Source: JAMXLO01 sp963819855 (lineage in GTDB: Bacteria > Pseudomonadota > Alphaproteobacteria > Acetobacterales > Acetobacteraceae). Taken from it: 64,000 nucleotides of DNA. A program made the translations under genes and the position numbers. The DNA lies in assembly GCA_963819855.1 (NCBI GenBank), contig CAWFYC010000025.1, positions 62,001-126,000 of the forward strand. The letters are read 5' to 3'. Shown one piece after another: positions 11,671 through 20,992 of this stretch; position 1 is the first letter of the stretch, and each line of letters starts with the position of its first letter. The notes beneath the pieces were generated by a model. The model had not been told where the DNA came from, ran no database searches, and worked only from the letters and a program-made list of their open reading frames with translations.

Positions 11671-11751
11671 GGCGGTTTCCTCCACGGGCCGTCCGACAGC
11701 TTAACCCCACGGCGGCTCATCGCAAATCGCGACCGATCCGTGCGCTTCCGG

Positions 11752-12627
11752 TCATCCCATTCGCACGAACTTGTCCACGCTGCGGTCCACCGTCAGTCCG
11801 GCGTAGATGTCGCCGCGCGAGTCCACTCCTACGCCGTGGACATGGCGGCTCTCCATGCGGGCGAGCACATTTCCCCCGGCGTCGCGCACGCAGACATAGG
11901 CCGGTTTGTCGCCGTCTTCCTGCTCGGCAATGGCGAACGTGCCGTCCTTGCCGCGCGTGATGTCATTCGGCCCGCCCATGCCGGTCCACTGGCCGAGGAA
12001 GTCGCCGTCGGGAGAAAACATTTGGATGCGCTTGTTCGACCGGTCGGCGACGTACAGCTTGCCGTCAGTATCGATCGCGATGCTGTGCGGCAGGTGGAAT
12101 TCGCCCGGTGCCTTACCCGGCGTACCCCATGACGTGACGAGTGTGCCGTCGCGCGTGAAGCGATGTACCCGCGCGTTGCGGTAGCCGTCGCTCACGTAGA
12201 TGTCGCCGTTGGGGTGCGCGATCATCTCGGTGGGATGATTGAATGGCCCCGCGGCGCGTTGCGCGAGCCACGGGGAACCAGTGCAGCCGGTGTCAGAATG
12301 CACGCCGCGCTGGCCCAGCTGCAGCAGGACTTCGCCGTCCGGCGTGAACGATTTCGCAACCGAGTCAGAGCGATCCGTTGTGTATACGACGTCGTCGACG
12401 ATCTTCAGGCCGTGCGGGTCGGTGACCTCGCCGGTGCCCCAGGCTCCCAGGTAATTCCCGTCGCGATCGAACATCACCACCGGCGGATCCTTGCGCTGGA
12501 ACACGTAGACGCGGTCCTGCAAATCAGTCGCCACCCGGCTGACCAGGCCGAACCTTTCTCCATTGGGGAGTTTGAGGAAATCGCGGATCAGTTCGTAGGT
12601 GTATTCGCCGGTGCCAACCTTTGCCAT
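11752..12627 (-). CDS. NHL-repeat beta-propeller protein
   Basis: A 291-residue protein made of NHL-type blades: DRDGNYLGAWGTG, FTRDGTLVTSWGTPGKAPGE, LPHSIAIDTDGKLYVADRSN and MFSPDGDFLGQWTG repeat the pattern, as in peptidylglycine alpha-amidating lyase and SMP-30-like proteins. No signal peptide is seen. ATG 12627 (MAKVGTGEYTYELIRDF) has GGGAGGAA upstream and replaces a start 30 bases further out. It lies 81 bases upstream of the amidohydrolase on the same strand, so the two may be co-transcribed; the propeller may bind or hydrolyse a lactone. Confidence 0.82.
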   Translation of the reverse strand: MAKVGTGEYTYELIRDFLKLPNGERFGLVSRVATDLQDRVYVFQRKDPPVVMFDRDGNYLGAWGTGEVTDPHGLKIVDDVVYTTDRSDSVAKSFTPDGEVLLQLGQRGVHSDTGCTGSPWLAQRAAGPFNHPTEMIAHPNGDIYVSDGYRNARVHRFTRDGTLVTSWGTPGKAPGEFHLPHSIAIDTDGKLYVADRSNKRIQMFSPDGDFLGQWTGMGGPNDITRGKDGTFAIAEQEDGDKPAYVCVRDAGGNVLARMESRHVHGVGVDSRGDIYAGLTVDRSVDKFVRMG

Positions 12628-12681
12628 TGCTGTGTTCCTCCCGAGTGTAATGGGCACCCTCTTACTGACTACCTTTGGGTA

Positions 12682-13269
12682 CTAGACGAATATCTCGGCG
12701 ACGGGAATGAGCACGTCCGGGATCGCCTTGATCGTCAGGGTGTCTGAGCGACCGGCGCGCGCGATCGAGGTGTAGCTGTCGGCGACAGGCGATGTGTATA
12801 CTTCGACCTCCGCCGCCGCGAGGTTGACGATCCAGATCTCAGGAATGCCGCTGCGGGCGTAGAGCGCCAGTTTGACGTTACGATCGTAGTCCAGGCTGGT
12901 GTTGGCGACTTCCACGGCGAGCATGGTGTCTTCCGGCCGTGGCAGCATCGTCCGGTAGTCGCTGCGCGGTTTGAGTACCGCGAAATCCGGCTGCGGTTCA
13001 CTGCGCTGATTCAGCCGGACCGGGTTCCCGACGGAAACGATGCCGCGATCGCCCACGGCCAGGACCAGCAGGCGGTTGAGTGAATTGGTGGCGGCGATGT
13101 GCTCGCTGCCGATCGGTGCCATCGCGACCAGCTCCCCTTCGATCAGCTCGACGCGATCGTCCTCGGTCAGGATGCCCGCCTCGCCCATCCGGTGGTATTC
13201 GTCGACCGTCAGCAGACGCCGAGGCGTTGCCGGATAACGCGAGAGCACGCGCAGCTCGTGTTGATCCAC
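12682..13269 (-). CDS. Uma2 family endonuclease-like protein (DUF820)
   Basis: A 195-residue protein of the Uma2/DUF820 family, which has a PD-(D/E)xK nuclease fold. Family hallmarks are RLLTVDEYHRMGEAGILTED, VELIEGELVAMAPIGSEH, PDFAVLKPRSDYR and LAVEVANTSLDYDRNVKLAL, the Asp and Glu of the last two being the presumed metal ligands. Biological role unknown; the family is often expanded in cyanobacteria and in some Proteobacteria. It begins three bases before the end of the neighbouring Uma2 gene, so the two are tandem and coupled. Confidence 0.85.
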   Translation of the reverse strand: MDQHELRVLSRYPATPRRLLTVDEYHRMGEAGILTEDDRVELIEGELVAMAPIGSEHIAATNSLNRLLVLAVGDRGIVSVGNPVRLNQRSEPQPDFAVLKPRSDYRTMLPRPEDTMLAVEVANTSLDYDRNVKLALYARSGIPEIWIVNLAAAEVEVYTSPVADSYTSIARAGRSDTLTIKAIPDVLIPVAEIFV

Positions 13270-13272
13270 GCT

Positions 13273-13839
13273 TCAGTCCTCCTCGGGCACCACCCGCTCG
13301 TACAGCGTCGCCAGCGGGACCGCGATCCCGACGCTGGGCAGCGCCACCTCCGCGTCCGGACCGGCAATCGATTCGAACACCCAACCGGACGCCTGCCGCC
13401 GATAGGCGTGCGCCAGCATCTCATCCTGGAAGATCTCGACAATCTCCTGCACGCCTTCGATGGCTTGCAGATCCGATCGCTTCCGGTCCCATTGCCGTTT
13501 GTGTTGCAGCTCCGAGGGGGAGATCACCTCGAACAACACTCGTGGAAGTTTGCCGCAGCGGATCGTGGCATCCGGAATGCGCGCCGTGTCGCGCTGCTCG
13601 TATTGCGACGCAGCGCCACTGCCGATTTCCGACCTGCAGTCAGGACGGCCATGCAGGCGGTTGCCGACCTCACGCGCCAGATTGCCGAGGATGACGCCGT
13701 GTTCGGGCGACGGCGCCGCGTGGGCGACAATCGCGCCGCGGACAAGTTCATAACGCCAGGCGGTGCCGAACTCGAGCTGGTCGGTCCGCAGGAACGCGTC
13801 GGCGTCGAGAAGCGGAGTGTTGCGTGCCGCTGTATCCAT
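13273..13839 (-). CDS. Uma2 family endonuclease-like protein (DUF820), second copy
   Basis: A 188-residue Uma2/DUF820 protein, with FRTDQLEFGTAWRYELVRG, HGVILGNLAREVGNRL, RIPDATIRCGKLPRVLFEV and ISPSELQHKRQWDRKRSDL. It belongs to the variant in which the domain starts directly with the ELVRG strand. It is only distantly similar to its tandem neighbour at 12682-13269, so this is not a recent duplication. Same strand, three bases upstream of it. The PD and E residues of the predicted nuclease core are intact. Confidence 0.83.
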   Translation of the reverse strand: MDTAARNTPLLDADAFLRTDQLEFGTAWRYELVRGAIVAHAAPSPEHGVILGNLAREVGNRLHGRPDCRSEIGSGAASQYEQRDTARIPDATIRCGKLPRVLFEVISPSELQHKRQWDRKRSDLQAIEGVQEIVEIFQDEMLAHAYRRQASGWVFESIAGPDAEVALPSVGIAVPLATLYERVVPEED

Positions 13840-13879
13840 CGCGGCACGCTATCACAGCGCGGGGTGGTCTGCCACGATC

Positions 13880-14641
13880 TCAGCGGAAACCGGTCGCCGG
13901 CCTGTGCGCCGCAAGGAAGCTGCGCACGTGACGCACCGCCAGGGGAATCCGCTCCGCTGGCTCTTTCCAGGGATACAGGCTCACCTGGGCGTTCGGGGCC
14001 AGCAGCGCGCTTTCCATCGCCACCGCGTACGGGTGAGCCGGCACGTCATCCGGCAGCACCAGTATTGGCGTCCGGCATCCCCGCACGAAATCGCGCGTCA
14101 CCGTGAAGACGAAGTCGGGGTTGGCGCCGTACATCGTCTTCAGGAACGCATCGACCTTCGCCATCGTGATGTCGGGGCGGCGCTCGCACAGCGGCGGCCC
14201 CCAGCCCTTGATGTTGTTCTGGTAGAACAGGTCGGGCAGCTCCGGACGGAACCCGCTGGGCTGCGCCAGCACCGCAGCGACAACACGTTCGGACGCCCGT
14301 CGCAGCATGTTCCAGATGAATGGGCCGCCGATGCAGAAGCCCATCACCATGAATTCGCGGACGCCGAGGTGATCCAGCAGGCCGAGCTGGTCATCGGTGT
14401 AGGCGTCCCAGGGCCGGTCGATCTCCAGCGGGCCCGAGGATTGGCCGCCGTTGGCGTTGCGCAGGTCCGCTACGATGCAGCGGTACTGGCCCTTGAACTC
14501 CTCGATCGCATTGAACGGGCCCTTCTCTTTGACGAAGGGGATGGTCGAGTTCAGACCCCCGCCGGGAATGAGCAACAACGGAAAACCAGAACCGGCCTCC
14601 TCGTAATGAATGCGAACGTCGCCTCTCTCGTAGAACGGCAT
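13880..14641 (-). CDS. Alpha/beta hydrolase with a cysteine at the nucleophile elbow
   Basis: A 253-residue alpha/beta-hydrolase fold protein: YERGDVRIHYEEAGSGFPLL, then the oxyanion loop IPGGGLNST, VADLRNANGG and the elbow VMGFCIGGPFIW. The nucleophile position holds Cys rather than Ser, as in dienelactone hydrolase (GYCLGG). The acidic residue is likely in ILVLPDDVPAHP, with the histidine near RHVRSF. Substrate unknown. It lies downstream of the GH65 gene on the same strand with an 85-base gap and may be independent. Confidence 0.8.
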   Translation of the reverse strand: MPFYERGDVRIHYEEAGSGFPLLLIPGGGLNSTIPFVKEKGPFNAIEEFKGQYRCIVADLRNANGGQSSGPLEIDRPWDAYTDDQLGLLDHLGVREFMVMGFCIGGPFIWNMLRRASERVVAAVLAQPSGFRPELPDLFYQNNIKGWGPPLCERRPDITMAKVDAFLKTMYGANPDFVFTVTRDFVRGCRTPILVLPDDVPAHPYAVAMESALLAPNAQVSLYPWKEPAERIPLAVRHVRSFLAAHRPATGFR

Positions 14642-14726
14642 GGCGGCTTCTCCCCTCTCGGTGTTGTCTGAAGCCGCATGCTACCGTGCGGGTGGGTGAA
14701 CCGAAACCCACGGTTGCCACGGTGCG

Positions 14727-17033
14727 TCAATGTGGGGCGGTGGCAGGTTCCAGACTTACCTCCAGCGTAGTGCCCGCTTGCAGGGTGCGAAGCACGCCTG
14801 CGATCCGAACGTCCATCGGGTCCCCGTCGGCGACCCTGACGCGAACCGCTGCTCCCGCGATGCGGATCTGCACCGGGCGCCCACGCCAGCGTACGGTGAA
14901 GGAGATGCCGCTCCATTGTGCCGGCAGACGCGGATTGATGCTGAGCATATCGCCGCTCAGATCCAGGCCGGCGAAGCCCAGGACCACTGCCTGCCAAAGC
15001 CCGCCGAGACCGGCGATGTGAATACCGCCGGCGCTGTTCGCATCGAGTTCGAGGTCGGCGGCCGCGGCCTGACGCAGGAAGCGAAGCGCCATGTCGGCGT
15101 CGCCCAGCCGCGCCGCGGCCAGCGCATGGATGCCTGCGCTGAGCGAACTGCCGTGGGCGCAGCGAGGTTCATAGTAGCGGAAATTGGTCGCCGCCATGGC
15201 GCCGGGAAACTGTTCCGGCAGCAGCGCCAAGAGCGCCACGACGTCCGCCTGCTTCACCACTTGCGAGAGCTGCGTCCGCTCATGCCCGAGCACCACGTCG
15301 ATCGGAACCTTGCGGTCCGCATACAATGAGAGATCGATTGGTTCCAACCTGTGATAGCCGGCGAACTGCTCGTAAAGACCGGTTGCGCCATCGAGGCCGG
15401 TCACGATCCGCGCGACCGCGTCGCGCCAGTCGGCGATTTCCTCGTCGCGCAACGCAAGCTTGTCGCACAGAGCTACGGCACGGTCCGGCCAGCTTGCCCG
15501 CAGTGCCGCGACCGCGTCGAGCGCCCGCGCAATGTTCCATCGCGCCATCACATTGGTGAAGGCGTTGTCGTCCACATCCTCGTGGTATTCGTCTGGCCCG
15601 ATCACGTGGCGGATGTGCCGCCTGCCGTCCGCTTCCGTCGCGGCGCGCGACGCCCAGAACCGGGCGGTCTCCAGCAGGATCTCGGCACCGGCCTGATGAA
15701 AAAAAGCATCGTCGCCGGTCGCACGCCAGTACTGCCAGACGGCGTAGGCGATGTCGGCGGTGATGTGCTGCTCCAGCTTGCCGGTCAGGATGTCGATGAA
15801 CTCGCCGTGCGCCCCCATCACGCGTTCAGGCGTGGTCTCCTCGCCGGTGTCAGCCGATTCCCAGGCATACATCGCGCCCTTGAAGCCCATGAGTTGCGCC
15901 TTCGCCCGCGCGCCCGGCAGCGTGTGAAAGCGGTACATCAGCATAGCCCGCGCCGCTTCCGGCCAGACCGCCGTGTAGAATGGCAGCAGGTAGATCTCGG
16001 TATCCCAGAATACGTGCCCGAAATAGGCATCGCCCGTGAGCGCGCGCGCGCCGACCGAGACGCTCTCGTCGGCCGGGTTGGCGGCGCTGGTCAGATGATA
16101 GACGGCGAAGCGCAGCGCCCGCTGCACGTCCTCGTCGCCGTCGATGACGACGTCGCTGGCAGACCAACGGTCCCGCCAGGCGACCTCGTGGGCGGCGAGC
16201 ACCGCGCGCCAGCCCTGCGTACGGCCGCGTTGCAGCGCCGCGACGGCGGCCGGGGAGGGATCGTCCTCCAGCCGGTCGGCCCGCGCCACCGCGACGATGC
16301 GGTCGAATTCGACCGTCTGCCCGGCGACCGATCGCCATTGCCAAATCCACCGTAGCGAGAACGGCCGGTGGGGAATGAGTGGTTCGCCGTCAGCCCGCAG
16401 CGTCGCGGCGCCTGCCATGGCGACGCCTTTGCCGGAGCCTTCCGCGTGCCATGCACCGAGATCCGGCTCGAGCCGCGATGGCTCCATGCCGAGGCCCGCC
16501 ATTGCGAAGCTCGCCTCCAGCTTCACTTCCACCCCGCCGCGATCCAGCGAGAAGCGCAGCAGCTGCAATCCCAGCGCGCGATCAGCCATCGACACCAGGC
16601 GCAATTCGCTCCCGGCGATGGTGATGCCATCCAGCGAGCGATGGCTCAGTTCCGACAGCAGCGCGCCACGACGCAGGTCGAGCATCCGTACGCCGGCGAG
16701 ATTCTTGCCCTCGCTTAGCAACTGCGGCTTTCCGTCCAGCAGGATGCGCACCCGCGACCAGTCGGCCACCGGCACCAGCGCAGGCACCGGTGGCTCGGTG
16801 TTGGGCCGGTCGAACAGGCCGGCCACATAGCACCGCGGCCACGATGTCCACCTGACATAACCGAGCCAGCTCAGCCAAGTCGGACCGCGGCTTACGGCGC
16901 GCGATGCGCGCATGCCGAGAAATCCATTGCTGAGGGCGAAGCGCGACTCGACAGCACTTTCGGTCAGCACGCTGTAGCCGTGGTGGTAGAGCAGCCAGCC
17001 GGGGTCCCGCGTCGGTTCCAGTGCCTCATGCAT
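14727..17033 (-). CDS. Glycoside hydrolase family 65 (disaccharide phosphorylase type)
   Basis: A 768-residue GH65 protein, the family of maltose, trehalose and kojibiose phosphorylases, which split an alpha-glucoside with phosphate to beta-glucose 1-phosphate. The N-terminal super-sandwich domain begins ESRFALSNGFLGMRAS. The (alpha/alpha)6 catalytic barrel has GHVFWDTEIYLLPFY, GEETTPERVMGAHGEF and the catalytic-acid motif GPDEYHE (residues 479-485). KQADVVALL and YYEPRCAHGSSLS are the phosphate-site region. Its start overlaps the end of the beta-phosphoglucomutase-like gene by eight bases, as expected for a phosphorolytic pair. The exact disaccharide cannot be told. Confidence 0.93.
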   Translation of the reverse strand: MHEALEPTRDPGWLLYHHGYSVLTESAVESRFALSNGFLGMRASRAVSRGPTWLSWLGYVRWTSWPRCYVAGLFDRPNTEPPVPALVPVADWSRVRILLDGKPQLLSEGKNLAGVRMLDLRRGALLSELSHRSLDGITIAGSELRLVSMADRALGLQLLRFSLDRGGVEVKLEASFAMAGLGMEPSRLEPDLGAWHAEGSGKGVAMAGAATLRADGEPLIPHRPFSLRWIWQWRSVAGQTVEFDRIVAVARADRLEDDPSPAAVAALQRGRTQGWRAVLAAHEVAWRDRWSASDVVIDGDEDVQRALRFAVYHLTSAANPADESVSVGARALTGDAYFGHVFWDTEIYLLPFYTAVWPEAARAMLMYRFHTLPGARAKAQLMGFKGAMYAWESADTGEETTPERVMGAHGEFIDILTGKLEQHITADIAYAVWQYWRATGDDAFFHQAGAEILLETARFWASRAATEADGRRHIRHVIGPDEYHEDVDDNAFTNVMARWNIARALDAVAALRASWPDRAVALCDKLALRDEEIADWRDAVARIVTGLDGATGLYEQFAGYHRLEPIDLSLYADRKVPIDVVLGHERTQLSQVVKQADVVALLALLPEQFPGAMAATNFRYYEPRCAHGSSLSAGIHALAAARLGDADMALRFLRQAAAADLELDANSAGGIHIAGLGGLWQAVVLGFAGLDLSGDMLSINPRLPAQWSGISFTVRWRGRPVQIRIAGAAVRVRVADGDPMDVRIAGVLRTLQAGTTLEVSLEPATAPH

Positions 17034-17793
17034 GAGTGGGCGTCTCCGTTTCAGGCCGGGCGCGCAACGCGCCGCCGGCGATGGCCGTGACGTCGAGCTG
17101 ATCGAGGCTGGTCACGACCAGGTCCGCCCCGGCAGCGCGCAACAAGGCCGCGTCGCCGAGGCGTGCGATGCCGAGTGCTGCCATTCCGCCGGCGCGCGCG
17201 GCCTGCACGCCAGCGGGTGCGTCCTCGACCACCAGGCATTGTATGGGCGGAATATCCAGAGCTTCTGCTGCCAGCAGGAAGATCGCCGGATCCGGTTTGC
17301 CGCGTGGCACGTCTCGCCCGCTGAGGTCGGCATCGAAAATGGACAGCAGTGTGCCTCCATCGGGTAGCGCGAGGCGGTGCAGCATGGCACCGACGTTCTT
17401 CGAAGAGGACGCGAGCGCCAGCTTCAGGCCTCCCGATCGCAGCGCGACCGCGAGGCGCACCGCATCGGGAAACGCCTTGAAGCTGCCCTCGGCGATCAGT
17501 CGATCGATCAGCGCCTGCTTGGTTGCGGCGTACTCGGGCACACGGGCAGCGGCCCCGGGCACGCCAAGCCGTTCGAGGGTCGCGCGCGCGCCGTCCAGCC
17601 GGGGCTTGCCGGCGACATTGGCCTGGTAGAATTCGGTGGTGAAGCGTGCCGGATCGGCGAAGCCCACCAACGCCTCCCGCCAGGCTCGCTCGTGCGGCGA
17701 GGCGACCAGCACGCCATCCACATCGAAGATCGCCGCCCGCAGCATGCGCCGGCGAGCGGCCGGTTCGGGAGCTTGCATTGTGTCGTTCGCCAT
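17026..17793 (-). CDS. Beta-phosphoglucomutase-like HAD phosphatase
   Basis: A HAD-superfamily protein with the DxD nucleophile motif in AAIFDVDGVLVASPHERAW, a cap domain, the motif II Ser in LALASSSKNVGAML and motif III/IV in GKPDPAIFLLAAEAL and VVEDAPAGVQAARAGGM. This is the beta-phosphoglucomutase subgroup, which turns beta-glucose 1-phosphate into glucose 6-phosphate, exactly the product of the overlapping GH65 gene. The start is uncertain: GTG 17823, ATG 17793 and ATG 17778 are in frame and none has a strong ribosome site; 17793 (MANDTMQAPE) is taken. Divergent from metK. Confidence 0.88.
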   Translation of the reverse strand: MANDTMQAPEPAARRRMLRAAIFDVDGVLVASPHERAWREALVGFADPARFTTEFYQANVAGKPRLDGARATLERLGVPGAAARVPEYAATKQALIDRLIAEGSFKAFPDAVRLAVALRSGGLKLALASSSKNVGAMLHRLALPDGGTLLSIFDADLSGRDVPRGKPDPAIFLLAAEALDIPPIQCLVVEDAPAGVQAARAGGMAALGIARLGDAALLRAAGADLVVTSLDQLDVTAIAGGALRARPETETPTHA

Positions 17794-17960
17794 GCCGTTC
17801 GCATCCCGAGCCACGGAACTCACTCGATCACATTGGCGATCAGGTGAAACCGGTCAATGTCGTTCATCACGCACATGTCGAACGGTCCGTTCCGGCCTTG
17901 ACCCTCAGGGGGGTTTCCCTCACACACCGGCAGCCCACAATTCACCGGAGAAACCCATCG

Positions 17961-19148
17961 ATGCGCGATACGGGCGAGTTCCTGTTCACCTCCGAGTCGG
18001 TCTCCGAAGGCCATCCCGACAAGGTGGCCGACCGGCTCAGCGATACGGTGCTGGATGCGTATCTGGCCGCCGACCCCTATTCGCGCGTCGCCTGCGAGAC
18101 GCTGGTCACCACCAACCGGGTGGTGTTCGCCGGCGAGACCCGAGGTCCTGCCACAGTGACGCCCGATCTGCTGCACCACCTCGCCCGCATGGCGATCCAC
18201 GAGATCGGCTACGACCAGGCCGGGTTCAGCTGGGACAAGGCGGACATCGCCTGCCACCTGCACGCGCAGTCGTCGGATATCGCGCAAGGCGTGGACGCGG
18301 CCGGCAACAAGGACGAGGGCGCCGGCGACCAGGGTATGATGTTCGGCTACGCCTGCCGCGAAACCGAGGCGCTGATGCCGGCGCCGATCCACTACGCCCA
18401 CGCCATCCTGCATCGCATCCGCGAGCTCCGGCATATCCACGACAAGTCGGTCGAGGGCCTGCTGCCCGACGCCAAGAGCCAGGTGACACTGCGCTATGTC
18501 GACGGCAAGCCGGTGGGGGCGACCAGCATCGTGGTCTCCACCCAGCACGTCGAGGACCTCGAACAGCCCGAGATCAAGCGAATGCTCTGGCCGATCGTGC
18601 AGAGTACGCTGCCGCACGGCTGGATGTGCCCGGAAGCCGAGTTCCACGTGAACCCCACCGGAAAGTTCGTGACCGGCGGGCCGGACGGCGACTGCGGCCT
18701 GACCGGGCGCAAGATCATCGTCGATACCTATGGTGGCGCGGCCCCGCATGGCGGCGGGGCGTTCAGCGGCAAGGATCCCACCAAGGTGGATCGATCGGCC
18801 GCATATGCCTGCCGGTATCTGGCGAAGAATGTGGTGGCGGCGGGGCTGGCGGATCGCTGCACCATCCAGATCAGCTACGCGATCGGCATCGCCCGCCCGC
18901 TATCGGTCTATGTCGATCTGCAAAATACCGGCAAGGATGTCGACGAGACCCGCATCCAGCACACGCTGCAGGAGCTGATGAACCTCACGCCGCGCGGTAT
19001 TCGCGAGCATCTGCATTTGAACCGGCCGATCTATGTGCCCACCTCGGCGTATGGCCATTTCGGCCGCGAGCCGGACGGCGAGAAGGGCACCTTCACGTGG
19101 GAGAAGACCGACCTGGCGCCGGCGCTGAAGGCAGCCTTCGGGCGCTGA
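17961..19148 (+). CDS. metK: S-adenosylmethionine synthase
   Basis: A 395-residue MetK; makes SAM from ATP and methionine. It begins MRDTGEFLFTSESVSEGHPD, includes the signature GAGDQGMMFGYAC and the P-loop-like GGGAFSGKDPTKVDRSAAY, and ends TDLAPALKAAFGR. The start has GGAG about ten bases upstream. The frame stays open for 315 bases 5' of the start, but that stretch lies antisense to the phosphatase gene and does not resemble MetK. The 137-base leader holds a CCCTCAGGGGGG hairpin-like stretch but no SAM riboswitch that I can recognise. Confidence 0.97.
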   Translation: MRDTGEFLFTSESVSEGHPDKVADRLSDTVLDAYLAADPYSRVACETLVTTNRVVFAGETRGPATVTPDLLHHLARMAIHEIGYDQAGFSWDKADIACHLHAQSSDIAQGVDAAGNKDEGAGDQGMMFGYACRETEALMPAPIHYAHAILHRIRELRHIHDKSVEGLLPDAKSQVTLRYVDGKPVGATSIVVSTQHVEDLEQPEIKRMLWPIVQSTLPHGWMCPEAEFHVNPTGKFVTGGPDGDCGLTGRKIIVDTYGGAAPHGGGAFSGKDPTKVDRSAAYACRYLAKNVVAAGLADRCTIQISYAIGIARPLSVYVDLQNTGKDVDETRIQHTLQELMNLTPRGIREHLHLNRPIYVPTSAYGHFGREPDGEKGTFTWEKTDLAPALKAAFGR

Positions 19149-19831
19149 AGCCGCCGCCGGACCGACTGTATGGCCGCGGCCGCGGCCATCGCCTGCGGCC
19201 GCGCCAGCTTCGCCTGCTGGAGGTTACGCTGCCGCGGCTGGCATTCGCGCCGGCGCTGGCTGGCGATCCGCGGGCGGCATTCTCGCCGCGGCCGGACCAG
19301 CAGTGGCTGGAAGTGGGGTTCGGCAGCGGCGAACACGCACTGGCGCAGATCGCCGCGCACCCGGAGGCCGGGTTGATCGCCTGCGAGGTGTTCGACAACG
19401 GCATCTGCTCGCTGCTGTCACATCTGGTGCCAGAGGGTGGCGAGCCAACCGCACCGTTGCCCGGAAATCTGCGCTTGTGGACCGACGATGCGCGAACTTT
19501 GCTGCGGTTGCTACCGGACCAAAGCCTCGACCGACTGTTCCTGCTGTTCCCCGATCCATGGCCCAAGGCGCGCCATGCCAAACGCCGCTTCGTCCATCCG
19601 ACGCTATTGCCGTTGCTCGCACGCATACTGAAGCCAGGCGCCGAGTGGCGGGTTGCCAGCGATGATCCGACCTATCAAACCTGGGTTGCCGATGTGATGG
19701 CCAGGCAGGAGCAGTTCGACGCTGCACCTCCCACGAGTGAACAGCCGCTGGATTGGCCAGCCACGCGCTATGAGGCGAAGGCGCTGCGCGAGGGTCGCAC
19801 ACCGCTCTACTGGACGTTCATCCGGCGCTGA
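19097..19831 (+). CDS. trmB: tRNA (guanine-N7-)-methyltransferase
   Basis: TrmB methylates G46 of the tRNA variable loop using SAM. Motifs are LEVGFGSGEHALAQIAAHPE (SAM loop) and LFPDPWPKARHAKRRFVHP, the TrmB signature. The frame overlaps the end of metK: GTG 19097 gives 244 residues and a CTG at 19145 would give 228, matching the usual start (PPPDRLYGRGRGHRLRPRQ). There is no ATG in the right place, so the true start is uncertain. Coupling to metK puts a SAM-using enzyme next to the SAM-making one. The end overlaps the convergent acyltransferase gene by 14 bases. Confidence 0.9.
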   Translation: MGEDRPGAGAEGSLRALKPPPDRLYGRGRGHRLRPRQLRLLEVTLPRLAFAPALAGDPRAAFSPRPDQQWLEVGFGSGEHALAQIAAHPEAGLIACEVFDNGICSLLSHLVPEGGEPTAPLPGNLRLWTDDARTLLRLLPDQSLDRLFLLFPDPWPKARHAKRRFVHPTLLPLLARILKPGAEWRVASDDPTYQTWVADVMARQEQFDAAPPTSEQPLDWPATRYEAKALREGRTPLYWTFIRR

Positions 19832-20984
19832 CGGGAGCGGCCGCCGCCGGCATGCTGCGTCGTGCCAGTGCGCGACCCCGGCGCAGTGCCGGTGCTTCGA
19901 CCCAAACGTGCAGCGCCCATGCGGCGAGGATCGGCAGTGTTGCCGCCCCGGGAAGCCACAACGCCGTGAACAGCGTCGCATTCCCCTGCACAACGAGTGC
20001 AAGTGCCAGACCCAGGACCTTCTGCACCGGCTCGTTGACGAGGTAGATGCCGTACGAGACAGCTCCCAGCCAAACCAACGGGCGTGACCGCAACGTTGCT
20101 GCCAGCAGTCCCAATGCCGATCCCGCCGCCCTCGTCAGACCCGCGAAGCCGGGCGGCGAGGATGACTGGAGTTGCGCCGCCAGACACAGGCTCCAGATCA
20201 CCGGTGGCAGTAACTTGTCGATGCCGCCTTGCACGGCGCTCAGCGCCAACGCCACGGCGAGCACCGCCCAGTAGGTGCCAAGGCCTTTGGCGCCCTGTCG
20301 CACCACCAGCGCACTGGCGATCCCGAGTGCGAAATATTGCGCCTTGTTCGGCAAGAAGGCGCGGCTGAACTGCCACGCTTCCGGCGCCAGCGCATGCCAG
20401 ACCATGGATCCCGCCGATACCGCCAAGAACATCCAGCAGAGCGGACGCAATCCGATGCGGGCGCCGACCAGCACTGCGAGCAGGTAGAACTGCCACTCGG
20501 TCGACAGGCTCCAGGCGGCGCCAAGGAAGCCAAGCCACAGATCCGGTCTCGCGCCGTCCGGAAACAGCCCATGCGTCATTGTCAGGTGCGTCGCGACACC
20601 GACGACCCAGTCGCTGGGCCAGCCGCTCGGCCACAGGTAACGGAGCGTGCTGTCCTGGTCGATCCATGACATCAGCGAGAACCCGGAGGCGAGCGGCTGC
20701 ACCGCCACCGATACAGCGAACACCACCAGGAACACCGGGTAGATACGCGCCACGCGGGCGATCAGAAACGGTCGCGGCTGATACTCGAAACTGGCGAGCG
20801 ACTGCACGATCACCAGCCCGCTCAAGATGAAGAATACATCCACGCCGGCGCCACCATGCGAGAACGCCCGGCCTAGCCAGCCAGGCAGCGGCGCGAATGG
20901 CAGCATGTGGCTGAGCATGACGTAGAACGCGAGCACCCCCCGCAATCCATCCAGGCAGACCATCCGCCGCATGCAGAACAGCAT
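19818..20984 (-). CDS. Acyltransferase family 3 membrane protein (OafA/YrhL type)
   Basis: A 388-residue integral membrane acyltransferase with about ten hydrophobic segments. Hallmarks are CLDGLRGVLAFYVMLSH (the R/H catalytic region), GGAGVDVFFILSGLVI, FLIARVARIYPVFL and GAAWSLSTEWQFYLL, then near the C terminus VSYGIYLVNEPV. The family moves acetyl or other acyl groups from inside the cell onto surface sugars such as O-antigen or exopolysaccharide. There is no C-terminal SGNH domain. Several ATGs lie at the start (MLFCMRRMVCLDG); the longest is given. Divergent from the fasciclin operon. Confidence 0.92.
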   Translation of the reverse strand: MLFCMRRMVCLDGLRGVLAFYVMLSHMLPFAPLPGWLGRAFSHGGAGVDVFFILSGLVIVQSLASFEYQPRPFLIARVARIYPVFLVVFAVSVAVQPLASGFSLMSWIDQDSTLRYLWPSGWPSDWVVGVATHLTMTHGLFPDGARPDLWLGFLGAAWSLSTEWQFYLLAVLVGARIGLRPLCWMFLAVSAGSMVWHALAPEAWQFSRAFLPNKAQYFALGIASALVVRQGAKGLGTYWAVLAVALALSAVQGGIDKLLPPVIWSLCLAAQLQSSSPPGFAGLTRAAGSALGLLAATLRSRPLVWLGAVSYGIYLVNEPVQKVLGLALALVVQGNATLFTALWLPGAATLPILAAWALHVWVEAPALRRGRALARRSMPAAAAPVSAG

Positions 20985-20992
20985 CGCGGATG

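Noticed and set aside
17898..17903. TTGACC as a -35 box for metK
   Set aside because: No acceptable -10 hexamer lies 15-19 bases downstream, so a sigma-70 promoter is not supported.
17646..17960. A 105-codon N-terminal extension of metK
   Set aside because: It lies antisense to the HAD phosphatase gene, has no MetK similarity and would place the start far from the proper ribosome site.
17824..17960. SAM riboswitch in the metK leader
   Set aside because: I compared the leader with the SAM-II and SAM/SAH patterns I can recall and found no match. A covariance-model search would be decisive; without it I do not call one.
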